The notes under the pieces were generated by a model. That model did no database searches. It had not been told where the DNA came from and saw nothing but the letters and a program-made list of their open reading frames with translations. Source: Bremia lactucae (Eukaryota; Oomycota; Peronosporomycetes; Peronosporales; Peronosporaceae). Taken from it: a stretch of 64,000 nt of DNA. A program made the translations under genes and the position numbers. Positions 20,640 through 30,516 of the stretch are shown piece after piece; position 1 is the first letter of the stretch, and each line of letters starts with the position of its first letter. The stretch is taken from assembly GCF_004359215.1 (NCBI RefSeq), contig NC_090612.1, positions 116,854-180,853 of the forward strand, given 5' to 3'.

Positions 20640-20854
20640 TTGCTGCCACTTATTTATAAAAGAGCTCAGATCGCTCGTACCTGTTTTGCTGTTTCTTCAT
20701 TGCTTGAAAAATAGTCAATAGTTCTTCAAGACCTTGTAAATTCAGGTGCTAAGACCTCGAGCGTCTACTGCCACCGAACGTAATTTATTATGCCCGATGT
20801 ATTTCCTACGAACTCCAAGCAATCAGGAACTGACTATCTACAATTCAAATTGCC
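20640..20854. promoter_or_regulatory. Shared divergent promoter region
   Basis: The 215 bp (about 300 bp if the synthetase starts at Met29) separate two genes that point away from each other. It must hold both promoters. A TTTATAAA sequence at 20650-20657 could serve as a TATA-like element; I see no good oomycete initiator. Confidence 0.5.
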
Positions 20855-21445
20855 ATGCGCTTGTCCTCGTTCAAGCTCCAGCTACTGCTGCCACTTTGGG
20901 TAGGATTGGGCGGTTACGTTTGGCCCCAAAAGCAAGCACCCGGCAAATCACTGCGATCGCGGCGCAAGGCGCGTCCTTGGTGCGTCAAGCGAGCGTGGTG
21001 CGACAGTCTAATCTACTCCAACGTAGTGTATGCGCTTGCAGCTATATTTTCATTCAGCTGCGGCCAAAAGTGTTGTGGTGGGCTGCAAATGGGTGCAGCT
21101 ATCGCCTCTGTTATGTTTCACCGATCGAAGGAGACAAAGTTTCTGCTGCTGGACGCGCTTATTAGCGGCCTTTTGGGTATTATCTTTATCTTTACTGGCC
21201 AGCACACGCTCATTAACGAGTGGTATGGCATCTTGTCGATTAAGACTCTGCTGGGTATGCTCTGCGCGTTTACGTGGATTTACTGCGGTCTTCCCGGTGG
21301 CAAGCGTTACGAAAGGTGGCACAAGCGCTGGCACTACGTCTCAGGTGCGACCACTATTTCGACAACTCTGTTCTTGACAGTGTATGTGCCTGAATTTGAT
21401 TTGCTCATGCACGGGCTTATCCAGGGATATAATTGCTTCAAATAA
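20855..21445 (+). CDS. CREST-superfamily-like membrane protein
   Basis: The 196-residue protein starts with a hydrophobic, signal-like segment (1-20), a basic stretch (25-46), and then about six membrane segments. The CREST superfamily (alkaline ceramidases, PAQR receptors, Per1, TMEM8) is defined by one Ser, one Asp and three His. Here S85-x3-H89 (SVMFH) sits at a membrane helix end, D100 follows in LLLDAL, and H156-x3-H160 (WHKRWH) precedes the last membrane helix, which reproduces the spacing pattern. The likely role is a metal-dependent lipid amidase or a related membrane protein, but the substrate cannot be told. The gene is divergent from the synthetase gene. No intron is needed. Confidence 0.6.
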   Translation: MRLSSFKLQLLLPLWVGLGGYVWPQKQAPGKSLRSRRKARPWCVKRAWCDSLIYSNVVYALAAIFSFSCGQKCCGGLQMGAAIASVMFHRSKETKFLLLDALISGLLGIIFIFTGQHTLINEWYGILSIKTLLGMLCAFTWIYCGLPGGKRYERWHKRWHYVSGATTISTTLFLTVYVPEFDLLMHGLIQGYNCFK

Positions 21446-21681
21446 TTAATATCTGAGGAACTGATGGCGCATAATGAAAACTATAATTTTGTCAGCGAGG
21501 ATAATAATAAGTGAACAATGTGATCAAAGCTGGAAGGTTCCCATGACAAGCTTTGCTGAGTCTGGGCAATTAGGTATAACCTGCAATGTACTTATTTGAT
21601 AGATGTCATGTAAGATTGTGCCGTGATGGCAAATAATACAATAATGTGCACTTTGCATTTTGCATTTTGTATCTGTTGCAA

Positions 21682-21904
21682 GAACCGTTGTTGTGGTACA
21701 TACACTTTATTGGTAAAATACCCTTTTATTCCATTTAAAATTGTGATACACTAAAATTTCATTTATTATGGGTAACATATGTGGTAGCCGCCAGGTATAA
21801 ACCTGGCGGCCAAAATCTATTTCAAATTAGCTAGGGTAAGGTTTTAGATTGATTTTTTTAATAAAGCGCAGTTCCTCTTTTGATCTTAAAGCGTTAAGTG
21901 CCTT
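21682..21904 (+). repeat. Gy2 LTR fragment in + orientation
   Basis: The sequence from GAACCGTTGTTGTGGTACAT to TTAAGTGCCTT matches the first half of the Gy2 LTR at 39950-40165 in the same direction. It stops where the next LTR begins in reverse direction. The 236 bp before it, after the stop of the CREST-like gene, hold no gene. Confidence 0.8.
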
Positions 21905-22387
21905 TGTAGCGGAGCTACCTCGCTCCTAAAGTCAGAGAAGACTTTCAGACTCAGAGAGTCACTTAGTTCTATTGAACTAATGGGTTTAACGACTCAGTGG
22001 GTCGTACAAGCTATCAAAGCTTAAAGAACTTTAGTTCAAAGAATTCAGGGTTCGTAGAACCAAGTGGCAACTAGTGCCCAAGAGGATATACCTTAGAAAG
22101 GCTTCTATCTCTTACAGATCAATGCGCAAGCCTTAGGAAGGCACTTAACGCTTCAAGATCAAAAGGGGAACCGAACTTTATTTTATTATTTAAACCTAAA
22201 AATTTACCCTAGCTAATTTAAAATAGATTTCGGCCGCCAGATTTATATCTGGCGGCGACCACATTTATTACCCATAATAAATGGGATTTAAGTAACTAAC
22301 TATTTTAAAATTTGATAAAAGGGTATTTTACCCATAAAGTAAATGTACCACAACAACGGTTCTCCAACCAATGTGTGCCCCATTACA
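21905..22387 (-). repeat. Gy2 copy A, 3' LTR
   Basis: The 483-bp repeat has ends TGTAGCGGAG and CCCCATTACA on the + strand; in the element direction it starts TGTAATGGGG and ends CCGCTACA. The polypurine tract is the complement of 22388-22400. It lies head to head with the LTR fragment 21682-21904, so the two form a large fold-back of more than 200 bp per arm. Confidence 0.85.
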
Positions 22388-23097
22388 CCCTCCCCCATCA
22401 GACGGTTGACACCAAGTGACAACATTCGCTTCATTTCCTCTTTGAGGTTGGAACCTAAACAGCTAACCGTTTGGTTGTGTTTTTCATTCCTTTGTCTAAT
22501 GACAATCAAGCGTGAGTCACAGACTCTGAGCACCTTCCTCGACGAGGAGGGAATGGTGGACTTTGAAAGTCACTCTCAATCAGAGGAGGAGGAAAAAGAG
22601 CGGCGTTCGCTCACGCCTTCTCCTCCGGACGAACTTCGGCGAGCCCCGAATCCGTTCCCGGAACGTGGTGCCGATGTGTTAACTGCATTGAGCAGGACAC
22701 GGGACCCTGAGTCCAACATTATTACGAATCCGCTCGATGAAGAGCAAGAGCAGATAATCCTCATAAAAAGGAAAGAGCTCGTCGTCGAGCTGCCGAAATA
22801 GCGAAAGCTAAGGCTCATAGTGAATTTAGATTCACTCCGCTTAGTGCGGACGAGCGTCTCAAAGAGATAGCGGGTCATAGCTTGGCCATCTCGATCCCTG
22901 GTGACCCGGCGAAGACGCCGGAGGAGATCCGCTCGCGACGCTCCTCCGATACATGGAGGTAGCGGTCGAGTTTGTCGGTCTTCGACTTGAGGCTCGGCAT
23001 TTCTCCCACTGAATCCACAACATACGCAGCCTCGAAGTCTTGAGTGTGGCTGACATTTCTTCATTACGCACGGCCGTAAGCAGCCCACGCCTCTCAC

Positions 23098-23305
23098 AAT
23101 TTTAATAGTTAGTTACTTAAATCACATTTATGGGTAACAAATGTGGTCGCCGCCAGATGTAACGGGGCACTACGCTTGTTGTTGCAAAATCACAACAGCG
23201 AGGCGGACCGCCAAAAAAACGGTCGGGGTCAGAAGGGGCGCAACGCCCTTCTGATCCACTTTTGACAGCAAGAGACACGGACACGCTTTCGACACTCTTC
23301 ATGAG
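23098..23305 (+). repeat. Mosaic insertion of Gy2 LTR and Gy1 LTR-gag pieces
   Basis: 23098-23155 matches the interior of the Gy2 LTR in + orientation (GGTAACAAATGTGGTCGCC). At 23156 it changes to TGTAACGGGGCAC, the start of a Gy1 LTR, and after about 15 bp to the Gy1 gag tail in reverse (CACAACAGCGAGGCGGACCG, compare 13545-13575). This patchwork interrupts the antisense frame. Confidence 0.65.
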
Positions 23306-23365
23306 CTGGCTTCGCGGCATTATCTTCGGCGTAAGGTATTGCCGAAGGTAATGCCGCGAAGCCAG
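23306..23365. repeat. Hairpin with 25-bp arms
   Basis: CTGGCTTCGCGGCATTATCT... (23306-23330) returns as its reverse complement at 23341-23365 with a single mismatch, around a 10-base loop. It lies at the right border of the mosaic piece. Confidence 0.85.
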
Positions 23366-24086
23366 TATCTGACGCATTTACGTGATCAAGCCCGTGGGGC
23401 TTCGGTGACCTCCATGAGGGAAATTCCGATCGTTTTGTTTCCAAACGAAACAAGAACTGAAAACGAAGTCTGGTTCACCGGGCCAGCAAACTCCGTAATT
23501 TCTGGAATATCAGAGAGTGTGCGAATAGACGTGATGTTCGTTTGGAACGGAAGCTTCGCTTCGACTTTGCTAAGCTTAAGGCCAAAGGTTACGTTCGGCA
23601 TTTATGCCACAAAACGAATAAAGGCCTAGCCAATATTTCAGTCTTCGGTTGACCGTACAACCAAGAATCGAAGCCGCACAGAGGCTTTAGATCCACCTAA
23701 CCCACGTTTAGTGGTGGGAAGCGTCATTTGACGCGAGTTGACCCTGAGCTTGGCGCTCAAAAACGTCAACGGCGTACAAGCAATCTTGCCGAAGAGGTAC
23801 CTCGAACTCCCAAGAGTTTTCAGAAGAGGGGTACCCTAGCCACTTCACCAGATACTAGTATTGACCCTAACGACGACGTCGCTTTAAAAGTTTCTCCACA
23901 TGAAACTGAAGGTTCCCCCGCGCATCAAGCAGCGCGGGAGGGGGCCGAAATTTCGGCGGAAGCATTGGATGCTCTACGGCACGAGGTGCAACTTCTTCGT
24001 GAGGTCCTTGCTCGGGTTGAGAGCTCTTTTGAGGCGGTTCGGGACCGTCTTTCGACGCTGGAGCGTCAGCAGCCTCGTTTAGAGGG

Positions 24087-25250
24087 TTAGCTGGACATCC
24101 TGGTGAGGCTGCAGCAATCTGCGGCACGACCGCCTGTCTCGGCGCAAGTGTCCCGATATGGCTTAAGCAAGCCAACGTAAAACACTGGGTGTGTACGCAG
24201 CTTGCTGGGAAGGTTTAGTGTATAAGCTAGGCCATTCTTGACCACGACCGTAAATGGTCCAATAAAGCGCGGGCGCAATTTGGTCTTGAAGACCGCGGAA
24301 ACCAAGTTGGTTGGTAGGTTTTCAGCGTTTAGTAAAACTCGGTCTCCGACCACATAAGAATTAATACAGCTTCTGCCTTTGGCATCCGCTTGTTCTTTTT
24401 GTTTGTCTTGGCTATCAGCCATCGTATCCCTTACATGTCTTAAGACACTAAATCGCGTCGCGAGAAACTAGCTTACTTGTTTCCGGGTAACGGGGCTGAT
24501 ATCAACAAGCCTATCGGCCAATTCTCCCCCACCAAGCCCTGAACCACGCAGTGGTATCGTTAACGGAACGCGCGGGTGGGTAAGACCGTTTATATAAAAC
24601 GGAGTTTAGCCTGTAGAGGCATGAACGGCGTTATTTAACGCAAATTCCACTACTGAGAGCATTGAGCTCCAGCGCTTTGGTGTCTGAGCACACACGCTGC
24701 GTAAAACGTCTTCAATGACGCGATTGACACGTTTGGTTTGACCATCGGTCTGCGGATTGTCCGCAGTGGACATATCGAAGCAGATGCCAAGCACTCGGAA
24801 AATTGATTTCCAGAATTTACCCGTGAAACGGGGATCCCGATCAGAGACAATTGCCACTGGCAAACCATGTTGTCGAAACACGCGATCGATAAAAAGCTTT
24901 GTTGTACCCTCTCCATCAATGGAATCCGGCACGGCCGCTAAATGAGCCATTTTGCTCAAACGGTCAACAAAAACCACTATAGACCACTATACCGGAGTTA
25001 CCGGCTGAATCTTTCGGCAGCCCAAAAACAAAATCCATACTAATGGACTCCCAGCATCCTATGGGGACGGGAAGACTCGCCAGTGGCGCAGCAGCATGTG
25101 CCGAGGGTTTAATCCGTTGGCACGTTTCGCATGTGCGAACATTTGCGCTGACCCATTTCTAAAGTTGAAGTCACCTATAACTCTGGCTGATAGAGCCGTA
25201 GGTCTTTTCTCTACCGAGATGAAAACCAAGGACAGTATCTTGTGCCTCAT
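24087..25250 (-). pseudogene. Gy2 copy A integrase, broken
   Basis: 24606-24977 carries VFVDRLSKMAHLAAVPDSI, LPVAIVSDRDPRFTGKFW with a catalytic Asp, and NPQTDGQTKRVNRVIEDVL with the catalytic Glu. 24087-24422 carries VGDRVLLN and the GPY/F module FIGPFTVVV with YVGLLKPY. The zinc-binding part lies near 25060-25260 in broken frames. Integrase would insert the element cDNA. Frameshifts separate core and C-terminal module. Confidence 0.8.
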
Positions 25251-25433
25251 AGAGGATCCGGTACTTTAAATCCTCATCATGAGGAACAACGACACGCGGA
25301 GGGTCAGCGATGTCTGTGCAATATAGCAACAGGTTGTTATCGATAGAAAACGATGAAACCTTGCACGCAAACGTGCCGGTAATTTAATACTCGAATCCGA
25401 GTTCTGTAGAGCTCGTAGCATAGCTACACACTG

Positions 25434-26865
25434 TTAATCCTTGGCGTAAGCCGAACGGATTAATTCAGGAATAGGTGACGAGATAGTCGTTAAATGAGAG
25501 AGCTCATAATCCGGCCTGCGTGATGACGCATCGGCCAAAGCATTTTGCTTGCCGGGCTTATACTTCACCTCGAAGTTGTATTCCTCGAAAAAGGATAGCC
25601 ACCGGGCCATTCGCTGGGATAGATGGGGCGACTTAGTCGCCGTGCGAAATGACGCGTCTCCTGTATATATTACAAACGGATTAGAGCCGAGCAGATGAAC
25701 TCTGAATTTGACGAGAGCATACTTCATAGCAAGTTAGTCTTTGTCATGAACTGGGTAGTTCTTCTCCGCAGCTTTAAGCTGTCTAGACTCGAACGCAATA
25801 ACGCGTTCATGCCCATCAACATCTGTTTGTAACAGAGCACTGCCAATGACAAAAATCGGATGCGTCACAGACGACACTGAAAGGCCAATTTGGGTTTGGC
25901 AGTGCCAGAATCGGAGCATGGATAAGACTATTCTTAACTGCTCGAAAAGCATTATTTTTGGTGCTAGTCCAGCACCATTCTGTATCCTTTTTAAGGAGAT
26001 TAGATAATGGCCGCCATATCAGCGTAATTTTCGCTATATTTGTGTAAATAACTGGCGAGACCCAATCACTTACGCAAATTCTTTTGCTTTTTAGGAACCG
26101 GCCAATCTACTATGGCTTTTACCTTAGCGGGATCCGCTCTAAGGCCTCGCTTTCCAATGAAGCATCCTAAAAAGGAATTTCGTCTGCGCCGAAAATGCAT
26201 TTAGATGCATTGGCATACAATTTGTTTGTGCGCATGCACTCAAGCACTGCTCGCAAATGGTCGAAATGGTTTTCCATATCCGACCGACCCTGCTCCGCAC
26301 GACTATGGACAAAGATGTCATCGAATTAAGTCTATGCGTAACCTCGATGAGGGCGGAACAGTTGCGTCACTAGACGATTAAATGTTGCCGGGGCGTTGGA
26401 AAGCCCTTGTGGCATAAACAACCGCTCCCATAACATACCGCTTGGGGTGCTAACCGCTGTAAGCGGGATATCGCTAGCTCGAATTGGAATTCGGTAGTAA
26501 CCATCGACTAAGTTCAGTGTACAGTACATTGTACATCCCACCATATTGTTCTGAAGAACATCCTTTCTAGGAATGGGGGTTTGTGCTGGTATGGTGACAG
26601 CATTAAGCTTATTATAGGCATGAACAATGCGCCATTAATCATTTGGCTTTTTGACACAAAACGTCGGTGTCGAATGGGGAGATTTGCTATCTCGTGCCAT
26701 TCCAGCCTCGTGCTTAGCACGGAAGAAATCGTCAATGACGTCACACTGCTCCCTTGGTAAAGGCCATTGTCTTGTGACACAGTATTTGGTTCCCGGAACT
26801 ATGTCAATTTCATGACGATCACCTCTATCCGGAGGTAAAACAGATGGTGGGTTATTGCATACCAC
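25434..26865 (-). pseudogene. Gy2 copy A reverse transcriptase and RNase H, broken
   Basis: 26635-26865 holds the RT entry (TKYCVTRQWPLPREQCDVID), 26332-26544 holds LNLVDGYYRIPI and PSGMLWERLFMPQGLSNAPA. The region of the YxDD motif, near 26320, is frame-broken. RNase H parts lie at 25734-25952 (VIAFESRQLKAAEKNYPVHD) and 25434-25727 (MKYALVKFRVHLLG, then VKYKPGKQNALADA, which starts the integrase linker). At least three frame changes are needed to join them. Confidence 0.8.
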
Positions 26866-27297
26866 ATCTTGGAATTCCTTAATTAAGAAATAAAGGGATC
26901 CGTAGGATCTTTAAGAATCGATGACCCATTTCGCGCACTAAGTGCAGCTTTTGTGTCATCCAGGACAGCTTCGTCGAGAAGTGACGATGAGTTAAATTCA
27001 ACCAAAGGTCGAATGACCACCATTTCAGATAAGTCACCAGCTTTTAAGGCTCCACCGCACTCATCAATAGACATTTCGTCTAGCTCTAAAAGACCATGAA
27101 ACGAAGGGATTGCCGCAAGGCTAACTTCCCCTCAATGTTACCGGTTGCGCCATTTACAAGCGTATGTACTTGCTCACTCGTATCACTTTCTGAGAGTATA
27201 CACGCTTTGTGTCCACCCTGTTTTGGAGTGGAGACAATACGCCTCTTAAAGGCCAGGACATTAACGTCCCCGGATTTTCAGCCTGTATTGGTTCTAT

Positions 27298-28806
27298 TCA
27301 AGACATGGTGTCTAATTTGACATCCGACAAGGAGTTAGGTAACTCAACTTCCTTATACAGCGAACGTCTACGTGTCACTTTACGTGCATTAGGAGGGTTT
27401 GACCCAAAATGCCCTGGCGAACTGCCAATAGTGTCACTATTGACACTCAGTATGGTGCCACCTCGGCCAACCACACTCGGTGGACTTAGACGTGCCACTC
27501 CACGTATCTCAGGGATATTGCACCCTTGATGATTCGGCCTTAGGCCAACAATGCTTTCAGCATTTAGTGAATCGTTATTATAACGAGTGTCACTCGACGG
27601 AGTACGTGCCGTTCCACTTATTTCTGCTGAGTCGGGCTCAGAATTACTGTTTTTAACATTACAGTTTATTAACTCACAAAAGCCAACGTCTACAACACTG
27701 ACAGACTCATTAAATGATCCGCGCCAATAGCGCTTTTGTTGCCTAGCAAAGGTGGGTTTATGACTCTCCAAAACTTTGCTAGGAACATTGCGCGTGGCGT
27801 TTAAGGTCTTAGACCATCAATCGATCCATGGCTCATGGTGTTCTAACCCCAGGCCATACCAAGGATGAGATCATATCTCGAATCCAACTCAGGACAAGAC
27901 AGCGTTCAATACTGTCAAAGTCCAGAAAATTTATACCTAAGTTCAGTGGAACTTTGGAAACGGTGACACGAGTCCCAGTCGCTAAGCGAACAGTGATTGT
28001 ATCACCTTCTTGCGCCTCAACATATTGCTGACTTCCTTCAAGGGAAAGCGTTGAGCATAATTGCAAGACGCTTCTGAGTCAATTAAAATTGACCACGGCT
28101 TATCAAAGCCCTTTACAGTCGCTTGAGCGACTAGCAAGCCAGGCTTGTACTCTCGCCCCGTGCCATTGAGCACCGAACTAATTGGGGCTAGGTTCTTTTT
28201 ATTCTCACCTCCTTGAGGTTCAACAGAGCCTAGGTCTTCCCCAGGAGGGCGCCCGCACTTACTGGGTATCGACGTTTTCACGCACCGTACCAAATTCCTG
28301 GTATAGGTCGGGATTGGTGCTCTTTCGAGCTTTACGCGTATTGCATTGCGGAAAGGCCGGGCGTCAATTTTTAGTGCTTCCGTACATATAACATTCACGG
28401 ATATTCTTATGCTTTCCCATAGCTTGAAGTGCCTCTTCTCCTTCCTCAACGAGGCTCAAATCCATAGGTATCGCTCTATTAGACGGAACCCATGTGCTCG
28501 AAGAGCTTGTTCGGTAAACAGGCGTGCTAACGCGAGCAGACTTAAAGTCAAACTCGGCGCGTAGCGCTATGGCAACTGCTTCTTCGAACGTAGCCGGATG
28601 AGATCGGAATAATTCCGTCCGGGCAACGCCCTCATTGAGCCCCCCATAAAGATGGTCACTACAATTGCTTCTTGCACCGGGTCTTGATGCATAGATGCAA
28701 TGAGAGTTCTCAACTCCTGGACAAAGTCCCCTAGGGTTCTTTTACCCTGTCGAGTCGCTAGGAGCCGTGCTCGCATGCGAAAAGCCTGATCAGGCGGTGC
28801 AAACAT
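27298..28806 (-). pseudogene. Gy2 copy A Gag end, protease and linker, broken
   Basis: 28567-28806 gives the end of the Gag capsid (MFAPPDQAFRMRARLLATRQ, then LGDFVQELRTLI), cut by a one-base loss relative to copy B. 27982-28449 reaches the protease with ILIDSEASCNYA, where copy C has the normal DSGA; the Gly-to-Glu change kills the active site. 27298-27771 is the linker before RT, with repeated GTARTPSS-like and GVARLSPPS-like units. The opposite arm (copy B) carries the same DSEA. Confidence 0.75.
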
Positions 28807-28809
28807 GCT

Positions 28810-29478
28810 NNNNNNNNNNNNNNNNNNNNNNNNNNNNNNNNNNNNNNNNNNNNNNNNNNNNNNNNNNNNNNNNNNNNNNNNNNNNNNNNNNNNNNNNNNN
28901 NNNNNNNNNNNNNNNNNNNNNNNNNNNNNNNNNNNNNNNNNNNNNNNNNNNNNNNNNNNNNNNNNNNNNNNNNNNNNNNNNNNNNNNNNNNNNNNNNNNN
29001 NNNNNNNNNNNNNNNNNNNNNNNNNNNNNNNNNNNNNNNNNNNNNNNNNNNNNNNNNNNNNNNNNNNNNNNNNNNNNNNNNNNNNNNNNNNNNNNNNNNN
29101 NNNNNNNNNNNNNNNNNNNNNNNNNNNNNNNNNNNNNNNNNNNNNNNNNNNNNNNNNNNNNNNNNNNNNNNNNNNNNNNNNNNNNNNNNNNNNNNNNNNN
29201 NNNNNNNNNNNNNNNNNNNNNNNNNNNNNNNNNNNNNNNNNNNNNNNNNNNNNNNNNNNNNNNNNNNNNNNNNNNNNNNNNNNNNNNNNNNNNNNNNNNN
29301 NNNNNNNNNNNNNNNNNNNNNNNNNNNNNNNNNNNNNNNNNNNNNNNNNNNNNNNNNNNNNNNNNNNNNNNNNNNNNNNNNNNNNNNNNNNNNNNNNNNN
29401 NNNNNNNNNNNNNNNNNNNNNNNNNNNNNNNNNNNNNNNNNNNNNNNNNNNNNNNNNNNNNNNNNNNNNNNNNNNNNN
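28810..29478. other. Assembly gap, 669 N
   Basis: The gap is flanked by exactly the same base of the same element in opposite directions: the left side ends AAACATGCT and the right side starts AGCATGTTT. The two flanks are reverse complements for about 2.3 kb. No feature can be called inside. Confidence 0.99.
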
Positions 29479-29481
29479 AGC

Positions 29482-30455
29482 ATGTTTGCACCGCCTGATC
29501 AGGCTTTTCGCATGCGAGCACGGCTCCTAGCGACTCGACAGGGTAAAAGAACCCTAGGGGACTTTGTCCAGGAGTTGAGAACTCTCATTGCATCTATGCA
29601 TCAAGACCCGGTGCAAGAAGCAATTGTAGTGACCATCTTTATGGGGGGTCTCAATGAGGGCGTTGCCCGGACGGAATTGTTCCGATCTCATCCGGCTACG
29701 TTCGAAGAGGCAGTTGCCATAGCGCTACGCGCCGAGTTAGACTTTAAGTCTGCTCGCGTTAGCACGCCTGTTTACCGAACAAGCTCTTCGAGCACATGGG
29801 TTCCGTCTAATAGAGCGATACCTATGGATTTGAGCCTCGTTGAGGAAGGAGAAGAGGCACTTCAAGCTATGGGAAAGCATAAGAATATCCGTAGATGTTA
29901 TATGTGCGGAAGCACTAAAATTGACGCCCGGCCTCTCCGCAACGCAATACGCGTAAAGCTCGAAAGAGCACCAATCCCGACCTATACCAGGAATTTGGTA
30001 CGGTGCGTGAAAACGTCGATACCCAGTAAGTGCGGGCGCCCTCCTGGGGAAGACCTAGGCTCTGTTGAACCTCAAGGAGGTGAGAATAAAAAGAACCTAG
30101 CCCCAATTAGTTCGGTGCTCAATGGCACGGGGCGAGAGTACAAGCCTGGCTTGCTAGTCGCTCAAGCGACTGTAAAGGGCTTTGATAAGCCGTGGTCAAT
30201 TTTAATTGACTCAGAAGCGTCTTGCAATTATGCTCAACGCTTTCCCTTGAAGGAAGTCAGCAATATGTTGAGGCGCAAGAAGGTGATACAATCACTGTTC
30301 GCTTAGCGACTGGGACTCGTGTCACCGTTTCCAAAGTTCCACTGAACTTAGGTATAAATTTTCTGGACTTTGACAGTATTGAACGCTGTCTTGTCCTGAG
30401 TTGGATTCGAGATATGATCTCATCCTTGGTATGGCCTGGGGTTAGAACACCATGA
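29482..30455 (+). pseudogene. Gy2 copy B Gag and protease
   Basis: The frame 29482-30306 (274 codons) is the best preserved Gy2 Gag segment: capsid end with FVQELRTLIASMHQDPVQ and RTELFRSHPATFEEAVAIAL, then CYMCGSTK, which is half of a zinc knuckle, a long linker, and the protease site ILIDSEASCNYA with Glu replacing the essential Gly. A one-base change shifts the frame near 30250; 30222-30455 continues with VRLATGTRVTVSKVPL. Confidence 0.8.
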
Positions 30456-30516
30456 GCCATGGATCGATTGATGGTCTAAGACCTTAAACGCCACGCGCAA
30501 TGTTCCTAGCAAAGTT

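Larger units (their letters stand above)
22498..24090 (+). pseudogene. Antisense coiled-coil ORF of Gy2 copy A (decayed, interrupted)
   Basis: On the strand opposite to pol, a coding region starts with an ATG at 22498, about 110 bp inside the LTR. Its first frame (to 22800) is acidic and Ser/Pro-rich, with SQSEEEEKERRSLTPSPP. It goes on in a shifted frame to about 22960, is interrupted by the mosaic piece 23098-23365, and ends with the frame 23728-24090. That frame holds a basic KRQRRTS patch and a final coiled coil (LRHEVQLLREVL, then LSTLERQQPRL). The stop at 24088-24090 overlaps the pol reading frame end by four bases, tail to tail. The plan matches the Gy1 antisense frame although the sequence is different. 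Confidence 0.5.
21905..28809 (-). mobile_element. Ty3/gypsy element Gy2 copy A, decayed
   Basis: The order from the right is Gag, protease, reverse transcriptase, RNase H and integrase on the minus strand, followed by an antisense coding region and the 3' LTR. The 5' end, with LTR and start of gag, is lost in the assembly gap at 28810. The part 23098-23365 is a mosaic of LTR and Gy1 gag pieces. Many frameshifts occur. Gy2 differs from Gy1 in sequence but shares its plan; its LTR starts TGTAATGGGG rather than TGTAACGGGG. Confidence 0.85.

Noticed and set aside
20746..21165. 139-codon + frame upstream of and overlapping the CREST-like gene
   Set aside because: It overlaps the CREST-like frame and lacks membrane or other domain features; it is a shadow frame.
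28758..29530. Open frames on both strands running through the N stretch
   Set aside because: They consist of undefined residues in the assembly gap and have no coding meaning.
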